Part shown: in pieces, positions 35,330-44,414 of the stretch
Layout of the letters: the number at the start of each line of letters is the position of its first letter
How positions within the stretch are numbered: position 1 is the first letter of the stretch
Source: Agarivorans sp. Alg241-V36
GTDB taxonomy: Bacteria > Pseudomonadota > Gammaproteobacteria > Enterobacterales > Celerinatantimonadaceae
DNA: 64,000 bases
Assembly (NCBI RefSeq): GCF_900537085.1
Contig: NZ_UNRE01000004.1
Coordinates: forward strand, 310,001 to 374,000
Reading direction: 5' to 3'
Program-made: the position numbers and the translations under genes
The notes under the pieces: generated by a model
Told to the model about the DNA's origin: nothing
What the model saw: only the letters and a program-made list of their open reading frames with translations
Databases searched by the model: none

Positions 35330-35365
35330 CCTATCTTTTTGTTAATTGGGGGTGAGAGAACCCAA
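35330..35365 (-). promoter_or_regulatory. preQ1-I riboswitch upstream of yhhQ
   Basis: On the minus strand TTGGG (35365-35361) pairs with CCCAA (35350-35346) around a ten-base loop that ends in C (35351), the position that recognises preQ1 in the Thermoanaerobacter tengcongensis aptamer. The tail TTAACAAAAAGATAGG closely follows that aptamer's UUAACAAAACAAGG, including loop lengths. The terminal AGG is the likely ribosome site, 11 bases before the yhhQ ATG, so ligand binding should block translation. Confidence 0.82.
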
Positions 35366-35630
35366 GGGCGGCGGAGTATTCCACAACTATTGGCTAACTG
35401 CAATAGCTAAACGATTAGTCAAGAAATTCTGCGTTTTTGATTTTTTTGGTGATAACTAACAGTTTTTGAGCAAACACACCTATCAAGGCTTCGCTCACTG
35501 TCAGTTCTTAGTTAAACTGAGCTATTGCCCTGCCCGCGCTCAAACCCACGATTGGTTTGTTCTCTCATCGTGGCAGCAGCACTTGCTACAGCAGTGAGTG
35601 CTAAGTTTAGCTAATTTAAAAGGATGCACT

Positions 35631-38600
35631 TTGTCTGGCTTATTGCGGATCATCTTGATCGATACTCACCTTAAAGGTGTGGTAGAACTTAAACTCGACC
35701 AACACAGCAATATATGTGGTACTAACGCTTCAGGTAAAACCACATTACAGCGTCTTATTCCGGTGTTTTATGGCGAATATCCTAGCCGCGTAGTGCCAAG
35801 TACTCGCGACAGTTTCGAGCGTTGGTACTTGCCACGAGAAGCCAGCTACATCATCTATGAATACCAGCAATATAACGGTCAAGTTGCCCAAGTGGTGCTG
35901 TCTTCTGGTCGCGAAGACCAAGGAGTTAAGTATCGCTTTATCGGCAAGCCTTTTGAGCTAAGCGATTTTGTGGATAAACAAGATGAGCAAGGTACCTGGT
36001 TTTTGGCTCCCGCTAAACTGGGCCAAAAACTCAAAAAGCAAGAGTACAATGGCGCCGCGCTAGCCACTACCCGATTTCTAAATACCCGAGAATTTCGGGC
36101 AATTATTCAAAACGACCGCAGTTTACAAAATGCCGGCGACAGCGATTTAAAAGCCTTTGCTCGCCAGTTTTCTATGTGCGATCCAAAACATGGCCTGCGC
36201 CATATTGAAAAGCTCGCCAAAGCAGTGCATTCCAAAGAAGGCAAAATGGAAACCATCAAGTCGATGATTGCCGCCATTTTGGAAGAAGAAGGCGTTACTT
36301 TAAAACCCACTTGGGTAGACGCCAACAAAGCGCAGGCGTGGATCCAAGAAACCCGCTTAATTCAGCAGTTTGAAGCGATTCGCCCTAAATTTGTAAAGCT
36401 TGAGCAAATTAACCAACAACTGCTCAGCAGCGAAGCTCAATTACACCAACTAGATAAAAACCTGCAAAACGATGAAGCAGAGCTATTTAGCCAAAGTGAA
36501 CAGGCGCAACGTCAACTTAACCAGTTAAAACAAAAGTTAAGCGAGTTAGAACAGGAATGGCAAAATCAACGTGAGCAGCTAAACCAAGCGGTTTCTAGTG
36601 CCAATGCCGATGTTTCAAGTTTCGATAAGCAACTTAATCATATCGAAGATGACTACCAAGCTTGGCAAGACAAAAACATCGAACACGCACTTAGCGCGGT
36701 TGAGCAACTGCCGCTATGGCGTGAGCAAGTAAGAGAAGTGAGTGAGCGCCACCAGTTGCTCACCGAGCAGCACAGCGACATTGAAGCTCACTTCAACCAA
36801 CGCAAGAGTGAAATTAACGAGCAGCTCAACTCGGCGCTAAACAAACTGCATAAAAACAAAGATCAGCTGCAGCAGCAGCTCAACCAAGAAAAGCAGCAAC
36901 AACAAGCCGAGCTAAATAACGAACAGCAGCAGCAACAAAAACAAATTAGCCAGGTTGAGCAGAGCTTCCAACAGCAGCAACATAAAAACCAATTAGAACT
37001 GGCGCAGCTAGAGGCTGGCACCCTGCAAATGGGTTATACCGAAGAAGAAAGCCGCCAGCTTAATATCATGGACAATCGCCTCGACGAGGCCAACCAACAG
37101 CAACAATTACTGTCTGCACAAGTACGCCAACACAACGAACAATTGCACAGCTTAAAGCAGCAGCGCCAACAAGCTGACCAAGCCTTAGCCACTGCTAGCC
37201 AACAATCTCGCCAGCTAGAACAAAAGCTAAGTGGACTAAAAGACAGCTTACAACCGGCCGATGGCAGCCTACTGGCACACTTGCGCAGCGAGCACCCACA
37301 GTGGGAGCAAAGCATTGGTAAACTAATTAATCCTGAGCTGCTCAACCGTCGTGATTTAAAGCCACATAGCGAAACAAACCATAACAGCGTATTTGGCTTA
37401 GCCTTAGATTTAAAAGCCATCGACGCCCCCGAGTGCGCCGCCACCGAAGAGCAAATTAAGCAACAAATTGAGCAAATCCAGCAAGCTTTTAACGAGGCTC
37501 AAAAGCAACTCAAACAGGCTGAATTAGCGCTTGGCGATGCTAACAAAGCGGTGCAGCAACAAGACTTATCGGTTGCCGAAGCCACTGCCGCTCATCACAA
37601 CAGTGAAGACCAGCTAAAGCGTCTGCAAGAAGAAAAACAACTACTTAAAGAAAGCTTTTCTAGTGCCCTTAAACAGCGCCAAAGTGTGGGGCTGGAAAAG
37701 CAAACTAAGCTAAAAGCCTATTTAGAGAATGCACAAACGCAGCATCAAGAATACTTAGACGAGTTACGCGAGCAGCACCAAGAAGCCAAATTAGAAAAAA
37801 TGGCCTGGTGGGAGGAAAAGGTTGATGCCTTAGCCTTGCAACTAAGCCAAGCTCAAGACGCCATTAGCAATCGTCAGAAACAAGCCAAAGAGGCGCTAAA
37901 ACAGTCGGAACAATGGTATCGCGGCGAGTTGCAAGCTCAAGGCTTAGATGACCAGCTGATCGTTGATTTAGCCAAACAAAAGCGCCAACTTAACCAACAA
38001 ATTCAAGACGCCGAGCAGTATCGCGATGAAGTAAGCGAATACAAAATTTGGCACCAACAAGTGTGGCTAAACCAAAAACCACAACTTAACGATGCCCTTG
38101 CTAATGCTCGCCAAGCTCAGAGCACCGCCAAACAAGCACTTAACGAGCAACTAGCGCACTTCAAACAGCAGCGCGATAGCCAACAAGGTGAGTTAAGCAA
38201 GCTTAAGCAAGCGCTAGAACAGCTGCAGCAACAATATGGTCAAACTCAAAATCTGTTGCGTAAAATCAAGCAATTGGCTTTACCAAAACAAAGCAATAGC
38301 GGCGAAGCAATAGAAGCCGCCGGCACAGCTGCCGAGCGAGCCCGCCAAGCCGAACAGCAAATTCAGCAACGTAACCAGCAGCTTGAGCAAGTAAACGAAT
38401 CGGTTCGCCACTTTGACAGCTTATTGGCCCAGCAAGCGGGCTCTGACTTAAGCGAAACTTGGGAGCGTTCACGCGCCGCTTGTAGGCGCAGCAACGAGGA
38501 AGGTGAAAGCACCCTCGCCTATCGTGAATTAGTGCCACACCTGTCTGAACTGTTAAACGGTTTAGTGCCGCAAAAAGTCCAAGGTTTAATCGACCACGGT

Positions 38601-39350
38601 CGTAACTTGGGCATGAGCATTAGCAGCTTCTATCAAAACTTAAGCGACATTGACCAACGAATTCTCAGCCAAAGCCGTCGCATAACCCGCGAAATTGGTG
38701 AAGACTTAAGCCTTGATGGCGTATCTGATTCAGCAGTAAAAATTCGCTCTAAGATTAGCGAACTAGAGTTTTGGGATGAACTAAAAACCTTTGTTGATAA
38801 CTTCCAAGCTTGGCAGCAGCAAGGCTTTAATCAACTGCCCGACGAAGACTACGCCACCAGCATGCGGGTAGCGCTAGATATTATTGGCCGCAGCGCACTT
38901 AAAGAAGGGGTCTCTCGCCTATTGCTGATCGAGCTAACCCTGCGCGAGGGCAACAGTGACCTAGTGATCCGCACCGACCGCCAGCTTAATGAATCCAGTA
39001 GCCACGGTATGGCCTACTTAATTTTGTGTAAGTTTTTATTGGCCTTTACCCGCTTACTGCGCGGCAATGCTGATACCTACATTCATTGGCCCATTGATGA
39101 ACTAGGTACCTTGCACCAAAGCAATGTGAAGAAGATCTTTGATGCCTGTGACCATAACCAAATTCGCATTCTAGGTGCCTTCCCTAACCCAGAATCTGAA
39201 GTATTGGACTTGTTCACTCACCGCTACATCATCAACCGTGAAAAGCGCCAACTGCAAGTTGTGCAGCCACGGATTAATCCTTTACAAGAAAAGCTAAAAG
39301 CAGCCCAAGCGGCAAAAGCCAGTACTAAACAAGCGGAGGCTGAGCTATGA
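35631..39350 (+). CDS. SMC-like ATPase of a MksB/DUF3584 type
   Basis: I chose the TTG at 35631 (1239 residues), six bases after AAGGA; a GTG at 35598 lacks a site. The ATP-binding head is split, as in SMC proteins. Walker A is G-T-N-A-S-G-K-T (30-37), followed by the Y-L-P motif (66-68) that I recall as diagnostic of DUF3584. Near the C-terminus are a signature-like N-E-S-S-S-H-G-M-A (about 1119-1128) and Walker B with acidic pair (P-I-D-E, to about 1157). Residues about 240-1000 are a Gln-rich coiled coil with an interruption near 550-600, a possible hinge. It is coupled to two smaller genes. It is neither MukB nor RecN by its N-terminus. Chromosome organisation or defence is inferred. Confidence 0.85.
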   Translation: MSGLLRIILIDTHLKGVVELKLDQHSNICGTNASGKTTLQRLIPVFYGEYPSRVVPSTRDSFERWYLPREASYIIYEYQQYNGQVAQVVLSSGREDQGVKYRFIGKPFELSDFVDKQDEQGTWFLAPAKLGQKLKKQEYNGAALATTRFLNTREFRAIIQNDRSLQNAGDSDLKAFARQFSMCDPKHGLRHIEKLAKAVHSKEGKMETIKSMIAAILEEEGVTLKPTWVDANKAQAWIQETRLIQQFEAIRPKFVKLEQINQQLLSSEAQLHQLDKNLQNDEAELFSQSEQAQRQLNQLKQKLSELEQEWQNQREQLNQAVSSANADVSSFDKQLNHIEDDYQAWQDKNIEHALSAVEQLPLWREQVREVSERHQLLTEQHSDIEAHFNQRKSEINEQLNSALNKLHKNKDQLQQQLNQEKQQQQAELNNEQQQQQKQISQVEQSFQQQQHKNQLELAQLEAGTLQMGYTEEESRQLNIMDNRLDEANQQQQLLSAQVRQHNEQLHSLKQQRQQADQALATASQQSRQLEQKLSGLKDSLQPADGSLLAHLRSEHPQWEQSIGKLINPELLNRRDLKPHSETNHNSVFGLALDLKAIDAPECAATEEQIKQQIEQIQQAFNEAQKQLKQAELALGDANKAVQQQDLSVAEATAAHHNSEDQLKRLQEEKQLLKESFSSALKQRQSVGLEKQTKLKAYLENAQTQHQEYLDELREQHQEAKLEKMAWWEEKVDALALQLSQAQDAISNRQKQAKEALKQSEQWYRGELQAQGLDDQLIVDLAKQKRQLNQQIQDAEQYRDEVSEYKIWHQQVWLNQKPQLNDALANARQAQSTAKQALNEQLAHFKQQRDSQQGELSKLKQALEQLQQQYGQTQNLLRKIKQLALPKQSNSGEAIEAAGTAAERARQAEQQIQQRNQQLEQVNESVRHFDSLLAQQAGSDLSETWERSRAACRRSNEEGESTLAYRELVPHLSELLNGLVPQKVQGLIDHGRNLGMSISSFYQNLSDIDQRILSQSRRITREIGEDLSLDGVSDSAVKIRSKISELEFWDELKTFVDNFQAWQQQGFNQLPDEDYATSMRVALDIIGRSALKEGVSRLLLIELTLREGNSDLVIRTDRQLNESSSHGMAYLILCKFLLAFTRLLRGNADTYIHWPIDELGTLHQSNVKKIFDACDHNQIRILGAFPNPESEVLDLFTHRYIINREKRQLQVVQPRINPLQEKLKAAQAAKASTKQAEAEL

Positions 39351-40006
39351 GTAAATTAAGCGCCACCGGCATGAGCGAAACCGGTCGGATTTTAGAAGCC
39401 CTGTTAAGTGGCCAATTTATCTGCCAAGTGAGTGACGAAGATGGTTTTCATTTTTTAGCTGAAGAAGCTAACCGTGAGCGCATCGACAGCCACTTGCATG
39501 TACTTAACCGCCGCCTAGCCAGCGCTTGTGAAGGCGAATTGTATTTTTGTGCCTATCGCGAGCTAGGTGACAATGAGCATAAGGTGATAAGCCAGCAGTT
39601 TAGCGAAATAGCCGGCAGCTTGCTGCCGCTCACCGAGTGGCTAATTCTCAGCCAAGAAGCACAAGGGCAAGATAGCCCAATTAGTGCTGGTGTAGCGCTG
39701 CGTTTAAGCGAGCTGCAAACCGTGGTGGAAGACACTCCAGCACTGCGTGAACAACTGGCAAAAATTTCTCAGTACAAGTTATTTGGCTCAACCAGTAGCC
39801 AAGTAGATGGTCAGTTAAAACAAGTATTTAAGCGCCTGTGTGAACAAGGCTACTTGGTTCGCCCTAACCAAGAAAAACAAATCTACATAGCCACCGCTAA
39901 AGTGGATTACATTTTTGAAGTAATCAGCTTTATTGATGAAGCGGAAGGTTTAGGCCTAGAGCAACAAGCCATGGATGCCATTGGCCAGCAGGAGCCCTTA
40001 CTGTGA
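39347..40006 (+). CDS. MksE-like winged-helix subunit
   Basis: The product has 219 residues and overlaps the SMC-like gene by four bases and the next gene by four bases. Segments such as L-L-S-G-Q-F-I-C, L-F-G-S-T and I-Y-I-A-T-A-K-V-D-Y-I-F-E-V-I resemble MksE/DUF4194 subunits, which bind a kleisin and carry winged-helix domains. It probably bridges ATPase and kleisin. The family call is from pattern memory and context. Confidence 0.7.
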   Translation: MSKLSATGMSETGRILEALLSGQFICQVSDEDGFHFLAEEANRERIDSHLHVLNRRLASACEGELYFCAYRELGDNEHKVISQQFSEIAGSLLPLTEWLILSQEAQGQDSPISAGVALRLSELQTVVEDTPALREQLAKISQYKLFGSTSSQVDGQLKQVFKRLCEQGYLVRPNQEKQIYIATAKVDYIFEVISFIDEAEGLGLEQQAMDAIGQQEPLL

Positions 40007-41217
40007 ACCAACATTTGCAACAAGCAGGCTTAAAGCTATTTAAGCTGCTTGCGCGTCATGGCGAAAGCTTGATGCATGCTTACGTTAACGGCAAGCTAGA
40101 CGAAAGTAAGTTAGACAATAAGCAAATCGATTCGCTGCTGAAAGCTGGGGTCATCTGGCGACCTTCGGTTGACGAAGGCTTGCACCTTAGCTCTAACCTG
40201 CGCTCCTTGCTTGAAGAAGCCCTAAGCGATACCCGAAATAGGCAAATTGATTCTAATGTTGGTTCGCGTTTAGAAACCATTAAAACCTTGGCAGCACACT
40301 ATAAAGAAGCCTTACATATTGGCGATTTAGCCGCAGCCGACGTTTACCTCAATGATTTGAGCGAACACAGCTACAGCCTCACCGAAAGCCTGCGCCATAG
40401 CTCGCGGGTATTGTGGAGCCGCATCAACAATGAGTTTGGTTATGTACCGAGTTTAAGTGCCAAAATTCGTGAAAATGAGTTAGCCCAACAACAAGTGAGC
40501 GAATTACTCAACAGCCTCGCCTTGCTCAACTTTGATACCTTGAGCCAAATAGCCGGGGATATTCGCGAGCTGCGCCGGATATTAGTACTAAACCTAAGCC
40601 AAGCGGTCTACGACTGCACCCAAGAGCTAGCGGTAGTGCAAACGCGCTTGCTCACCTTGCTGGGGCGTTTTCGTGAATTGCGTGGTAAGTCGCGACTGCT
40701 CAAAGGCTTGCAGCTCTTTCATGCTCAGCATCCCGACTTCAGCCCTCAGGACCCTACTCAGCAAATCGACGTAGCTAGCTTGTTTAACCAAGCTCCTGCG
40801 CTACTCGCCAAGGCCAGTGTTGATATTCATAACAGCGAGCATGAACACGACTTACTGTTATCTCTTAGCCAGTTAAACCTACATCGCCAAACTAAAGCCA
40901 GTGAAACCGACACCGAGCATGCCGTTTCCCTAGAAGGTGCCGAAGAGTTTGCCTTGCAAGAGCAAAAGATAAAGCAAGATGTAGAGAACTACTTGTTAGG
41001 CGTTATAGAAAGTGCAGCGGGTCAAACCGCCTTAGAGTACTATCAAGAACAGGATCTAGAGTGGGACGCCGAAGCTTGGTTATACCAAGTATGGGGCAGC
41101 TACCATGCTCTGCCAGAAGAGCAGCGCGATTACTTTGCGCTAGACCCCATCGAAGACCCACACCCAATCTTTAGCGGCAACCGGATTGTTCGCGATTTAC
41201 AGGTATGGTTACGTTAA
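40003..41217 (+). CDS. Kleisin-like subunit of the SMC-type complex
   Basis: The product has 404 residues and is translationally coupled to the MksE-like gene. It is mostly helical: a winged-helix-like start (about 1-75), a helical middle (about 85-240) and a C-terminal part rich in acidic residues (about 300-404). Size and position match MukF/MksF/JetA kleisins, which link the two heads of an SMC dimer. No direct motif proves it. No fourth gene (the Toprim-type nuclease JetD/MksG) follows; a terminator lies 11 bases after the stop. Confidence 0.6.
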   Translation: MNQHLQQAGLKLFKLLARHGESLMHAYVNGKLDESKLDNKQIDSLLKAGVIWRPSVDEGLHLSSNLRSLLEEALSDTRNRQIDSNVGSRLETIKTLAAHYKEALHIGDLAAADVYLNDLSEHSYSLTESLRHSSRVLWSRINNEFGYVPSLSAKIRENELAQQQVSELLNSLALLNFDTLSQIAGDIRELRRILVLNLSQAVYDCTQELAVVQTRLLTLLGRFRELRGKSRLLKGLQLFHAQHPDFSPQDPTQQIDVASLFNQAPALLAKASVDIHNSEHEHDLLLSLSQLNLHRQTKASETDTEHAVSLEGAEEFALQEQKIKQDVENYLLGVIESAAGQTALEYYQEQDLEWDAEAWLYQVWGSYHALPEEQRDYFALDPIEDPHPIFSGNRIVRDLQVWLR

Positions 41218-41228
41218 TCAAGCCACAA

Positions 41229-41257
41229 TAGGTACTTAGTAAGCTAAGTACCTTCTT
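41229..41257 (+). terminator. Terminator of the SMC-like operon
   Basis: GGTACTTAG (41231-41239) pairs with CTAAGTACC (41244-41252) around TAAG, followed by TTCTT. Confidence 0.8.
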
Positions 41258-41386
41258 GCCGACTAATTAAGCTGCGCCTATATTTAATTACAAGCACTTA
41301 CGTTTAACATACAGAAATATTTGACTGACTAATTCATTATTTTAGAATATGCCAAATGTTGGGCCGGTACGCATTAGAGAGTAGAT

Positions 41387-42067
41387 ATGAAAGTAGTTGA
41401 TTTTATTAAGAAAAAGCGTGAAATGCTAGCCCAAAACCCATTCGAACTTAAAGATTGGTTGTCTCCAGCTATTCGCGATCACTGGATTGAATTCCTAAAT
41501 AAAGCCCATGATAGTCAATTAGTTAACTGGGTAAGAGAGCATCAATTAAGTTCCAATGGTGAGCAACAAGCTAGCTTTAAAGAAACCATTGAGTTACATC
41601 CTAAAGCTGAAGCCTTGTTAGAAGAACTGTCGATGCAGCTGGGTGAAGAAATTCATATTGGTGATTGGCTTAATGTTACCCAAGAACGAATTAACCAGTT
41701 TGCTGATGTTACCAAAGATCACCAATGGCTACATACTGACCCGCAGCGCGCTGCAGAAGAGTCGCCCTTTAAAACCACCATTGCCCATGGTTTTCTAACC
41801 TTGTCTTTATTGCCCGCACTTACAGAGAGCGTAGACCCAGACAAGCCGCTTTATCCATCGGCAAAAATGATGGTGAATTACGGCATCAACCAAGTTCGTT
41901 TTCCTTACCCGGTTAAAGTAAATAACCGGATTAGAGCGCGCACCCGCTTAACCAAAGTCATCCCGATTAAGCGAGGCTTAGAGCTGGTAAAAGAAATTAC
42001 CGTAGAAATTGAGGGCTGTCGCCGCCCGGCTTGTGTTGTGGAATCGGTGGTTCGTCTCTATTTTTAA
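41387..42067 (+). CDS. MaoC-family enoyl-CoA hydratase/dehydratase-like protein
   Basis: The product has 226 residues. A hot-dog fold MaoC domain occupies about residues 80-215 with the active-site region F-A-D-V-T-K-D-H-Q-W-L-H-T-D and A-H-G-F-L-T-L-S. Such enzymes hydrate enoyl-CoA thioesters. The first 75 residues are an added helical part not typical of the smallest members. It is a single gene; the substrate is unknown. Confidence 0.88.
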   Translation: MKVVDFIKKKREMLAQNPFELKDWLSPAIRDHWIEFLNKAHDSQLVNWVREHQLSSNGEQQASFKETIELHPKAEALLEELSMQLGEEIHIGDWLNVTQERINQFADVTKDHQWLHTDPQRAAEESPFKTTIAHGFLTLSLLPALTESVDPDKPLYPSAKMMVNYGINQVRFPYPVKVNNRIRARTRLTKVIPIKRGLELVKEITVEIEGCRRPACVVESVVRLYF

Positions 42068-42121
42068 TCGCCACAACTCGCTATGATGGTTCACGTTAGG
42101 GTTTAGTTAAAGGAGCTTAAC

Positions 42122-43108
42122 GTGAACACAGCGCATTCTCATTCTATCTCTGTTCAGCAGCATACCCATCAAGATAAACCTTCTTACCAATATTTACTGA
42201 GTCAACCAAACACGCTAGAAAGCGCTAAAGATTACCCTTTAATGCTGTTTTTGCACGGCCGTGGGGAAATTGGCGGTGAGATAGAAACGCTGCTCAATTT
42301 TGGCCCTAATAGCTATTTAAAACAGCATCATCTAGACGCAATTTGCATTACCCCGCATGTACCAGAAGGCCGCGATGGCTGGGCTATTGCGGAGCTGATT
42401 AGCTTGCTCGACCAACTAGAGCAGCAATTTCCTATCGATAAACAGCGCATATATTTAACAGGGTTAAGCATGGGCGGATTTGGCGTGACCAATTTAGCCT
42501 TAGCCCAGCCACAGCGTTTTGCAGCTTTAACTATATTGGCGGCGGGTGACCCAAATCGCTTAGCCCCGTGGTCATTAAACTTACCGGCTCGCCCTGTTTG
42601 CGAAGAGCTATACCAACGGCTTAACCAGCTACCCATTTGGTTAGCTCACGGCTTAAAAGACTCGGTGATACCTGCAGAATTTTCGGTAGAACTGGCAGGC
42701 AAGCTTGGTCAAATGGAGCGTCAAGCTCCGCTACAAAGCACTTGGTATCCACAGCATGAGCATAATATTTGGGATGATTTTTATGCCACTAGTAGCTTTT
42801 GGATTTGGCTATTTGAACAAACCAACCCAAGCCCTAAAAGTGAGCGACAAAGTCTGCAAGATTTAAGTCACCTTGCCGGTGACTATGGTAATCAACATGA
42901 CTATGTCAGCATTAGCTATTGCGAAAAGCAGGGGCTTAAGCTGCTCTGTAAAGACTTACAAGACAATGAGCTTAGCTTCAGTCTTTATCCGGTGGCCAAA
43001 GATCTACTATTTTGTGAAATAGGCTGCTTACGCTTTATCGGGCAAGCAAGCCAAACTCAGTTAGCCTTAACTCGCCTTACCCTACTAGATAAATTGGCCT
43101 TAAGTTAA
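42122..43108 (+). CDS. Alpha/beta hydrolase, esterase/phospholipase-like
   Basis: The product has 328 residues and starts at GTG behind AAAGGAG. The oxyanion region is F-L-H-G-R-G-E, the nucleophile serine is in G-L-S-M-G-G (about residues 116-121), an aspartate lies in H-G-L-K-D-S, and the histidine near H-E-H-N-I-W. The hydrolase fold ends near residue 235; the last 90 residues form an extra domain. It has no signal peptide, so it is probably cytoplasmic. The substrate is unknown. Confidence 0.85.
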   Translation: MNTAHSHSISVQQHTHQDKPSYQYLLSQPNTLESAKDYPLMLFLHGRGEIGGEIETLLNFGPNSYLKQHHLDAICITPHVPEGRDGWAIAELISLLDQLEQQFPIDKQRIYLTGLSMGGFGVTNLALAQPQRFAALTILAAGDPNRLAPWSLNLPARPVCEELYQRLNQLPIWLAHGLKDSVIPAEFSVELAGKLGQMERQAPLQSTWYPQHEHNIWDDFYATSSFWIWLFEQTNPSPKSERQSLQDLSHLAGDYGNQHDYVSISYCEKQGLKLLCKDLQDNELSFSLYPVAKDLLFCEIGCLRFIGQASQTQLALTRLTLLDKLALS

Positions 43109-43112
43109 ACCG

Positions 43113-43454
43113 CTAAGTAATGCGTTTTACGTAGCTTTCGCGCTGAATATCTAGCACTTCAGCGCTAAGGCTTTTTACCATAGGCAAATCTGCAGCTAAG
43201 CCTTCTACTAGCCCAGTAGTTAAAGCTAGCTTTTGCTCAGCGCTTCTTCCCGAAAGAATATGTAAACGCAAATGCACAAAGCTGTGATCGTCTAAACCAC
43301 TTAATACATCTTGATAGGCAAACGCTCGCAGCTTGATTGCCGCAGGCTCAAATTCGCCGCTATTCTTCAGTAAATCAAAAGCCTTAGCCAATACTTCACT
43401 AATAGCAATTTGTTCACTCAAGTCTTGAGAGTATTCAACAATACAATGAGGCAT
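43113..43454 (-). CDS. 5-carboxymethyl-2-hydroxymuconate isomerase-like protein
   Basis: The product has 113 residues of the tautomerase superfamily. After Met removal the N-terminal proline (M-P-H-C-I-V-E-Y-S) is the expected catalytic base. Length and the H-V-R/F-V-H-L-R-L segment match CHMI proteins, which act in homoprotocatechuate breakdown. No other gene of that pathway lies nearby, so the true substrate may differ. It is convergent with the hydrolase gene, four bases apart. Confidence 0.85.
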   Translation of the reverse strand: MPHCIVEYSQDLSEQIAISEVLAKAFDLLKNSGEFEPAAIKLRAFAYQDVLSGLDDHSFVHLRLHILSGRSAEQKLALTTGLVEGLAADLPMVKSLSAEVLDIQRESYVKRIT

Positions 43455-43808
43455 ATTAATTAGGATCCGTTAATCATTCGCGCTGATTTTTGCAGCAGTT
43501 TATGGGTTATTGATACAAGACAGAAGCTTTAATGTGTAGCTAGCCTAGAATAACCAGGCAACTCGCCCCATGCCGCGCCTAAAACGATTTTTCCTCAAAC
43601 AATATTCAACCGCAAAAACATCAATAAAGCCTAGTAAAAACTTGTTAAAAATTTAACTTTTACGATAGAAAATATTATTTTGTAATACAATTTATAAAAA
43701 CTAAGGATTTGTTGATCTAGATCACGCCTTTCAAGTATGCTCGCTCAGATAATGCACGCCCGTTTGAGCACTGTGCTTTTTTTAACCTTTGACTTGGAAT
43801 CATCAACT
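43455..43808. other. Intergenic between divergent genes
   Basis: This AT-rich spacer contains the FNR/CRP-like site described separately. An ATG at 43737 is in frame with the acetate transporter, but the added 24 residues do not fit the family. Nothing else is seen. Confidence 0.5.
43712..43725 (+). promoter_or_regulatory. FNR/CRP-like operator upstream of satP
   Basis: TTGATCTAGATCAC matches the FNR consensus TTGATnnnnATCAA at nine of ten fixed positions and is also close to a CRP half-site pair. It lies about 85-97 bases before the satP start, a position that suits activation. The site is inferred from sequence only. Confidence 0.5.
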
Positions 43809-44414
43809 ATGAGCAATACTACTACCGCTAACCCAGCCCCACTTGGATTGATGGGTTTCGGTATGACTACCGTGTTATTAAACATCCACAATGCTGGCTT
43901 TTTTCCAATTGATGCAATGATTTTGGCTATGGGCATTTTCTACGGTGGTTTATCTCAAGTTATTGTAGGGATTATGTGTTTCAAACGTGGTGATACTTTT
44001 GGTACCACTGCCTTTACCTCTTACGGATTGTTCTGGTTAACCCTAGTTGGTTTGCTGGTATTGCCTAAAATGGGCTTAGCAGAACCAAGCCCACACGCAT
44101 TTATGGGTTGGTACTTAGCACTTTGGGGCTTGTTCACCGCATTTATGTTTGTTGGTTCTTTACGCTACCCAACCGCTAAGCAAGTGGTATTTGGCAGCTT
44201 AACCATATTGTTCGCTCTGCTAGCACTTCGTGATTTTACCGGCAGTGAGTTGATTGGAACAATTGCTGGCTACGAAGGTATTTTCTGTGGTCTATCGGCT
44301 ATTTACTTTGCAATGGCTCAAGTACTTAACGCTGAATATGGCCGCACTATTTTACCTGTTGGTCGCCCAGTGAAATTTGAAGACAACAGTGCGCCACTAA
44401 AAGTGGCTGCGTAA
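43809..44414 (+). CDS. satP: Acetate/succinate transporter SatP (GPR1/FUN34/YaaH family)
   Basis: I chose the ATG at 43809 (201 residues), where the family's [14 protein letters not shown] begins. Six membrane segments follow, with N-x-x-x-G-F-F near residue 30. The family carries acetate and succinate across the inner membrane. An FNR/CRP-like site upstream suggests control by oxygen or carbon source. Its 3' end overlaps the convergent lipoprotein gene by 68 bp. Confidence 0.92.
   Translation: MSNTTTANPAPLGLMGFGMTTVLLNIHNAGFFPIDAMILAMGIFYGGLSQVIVGIMCFKRGDTFGTTAFTSYGLFWLTLVGLLVLPKMGLAEPSPHAFMGWYLALWGLFTAFMFVGSLRYPTAKQVVFGSLTILFALLALRDFTGSELIGTIAGYEGIFCGLSAIYFAMAQVLNAEYGRTILPVGRPVKFEDNSAPLKVAA

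Noticed and set aside
35598-41217. Canonical MukBEF or four-gene Wadjet system
   Set aside because: The ATPase N-terminus and Walker A context differ from MukB, and no JetD-type nuclease gene follows before the terminator at 41229.
43737-43808. Earlier start codon for satP
   Set aside because: The added 24 residues do not fit the family and the ATG lies just after the FNR/CRP-like site, leaving no room for a promoter.
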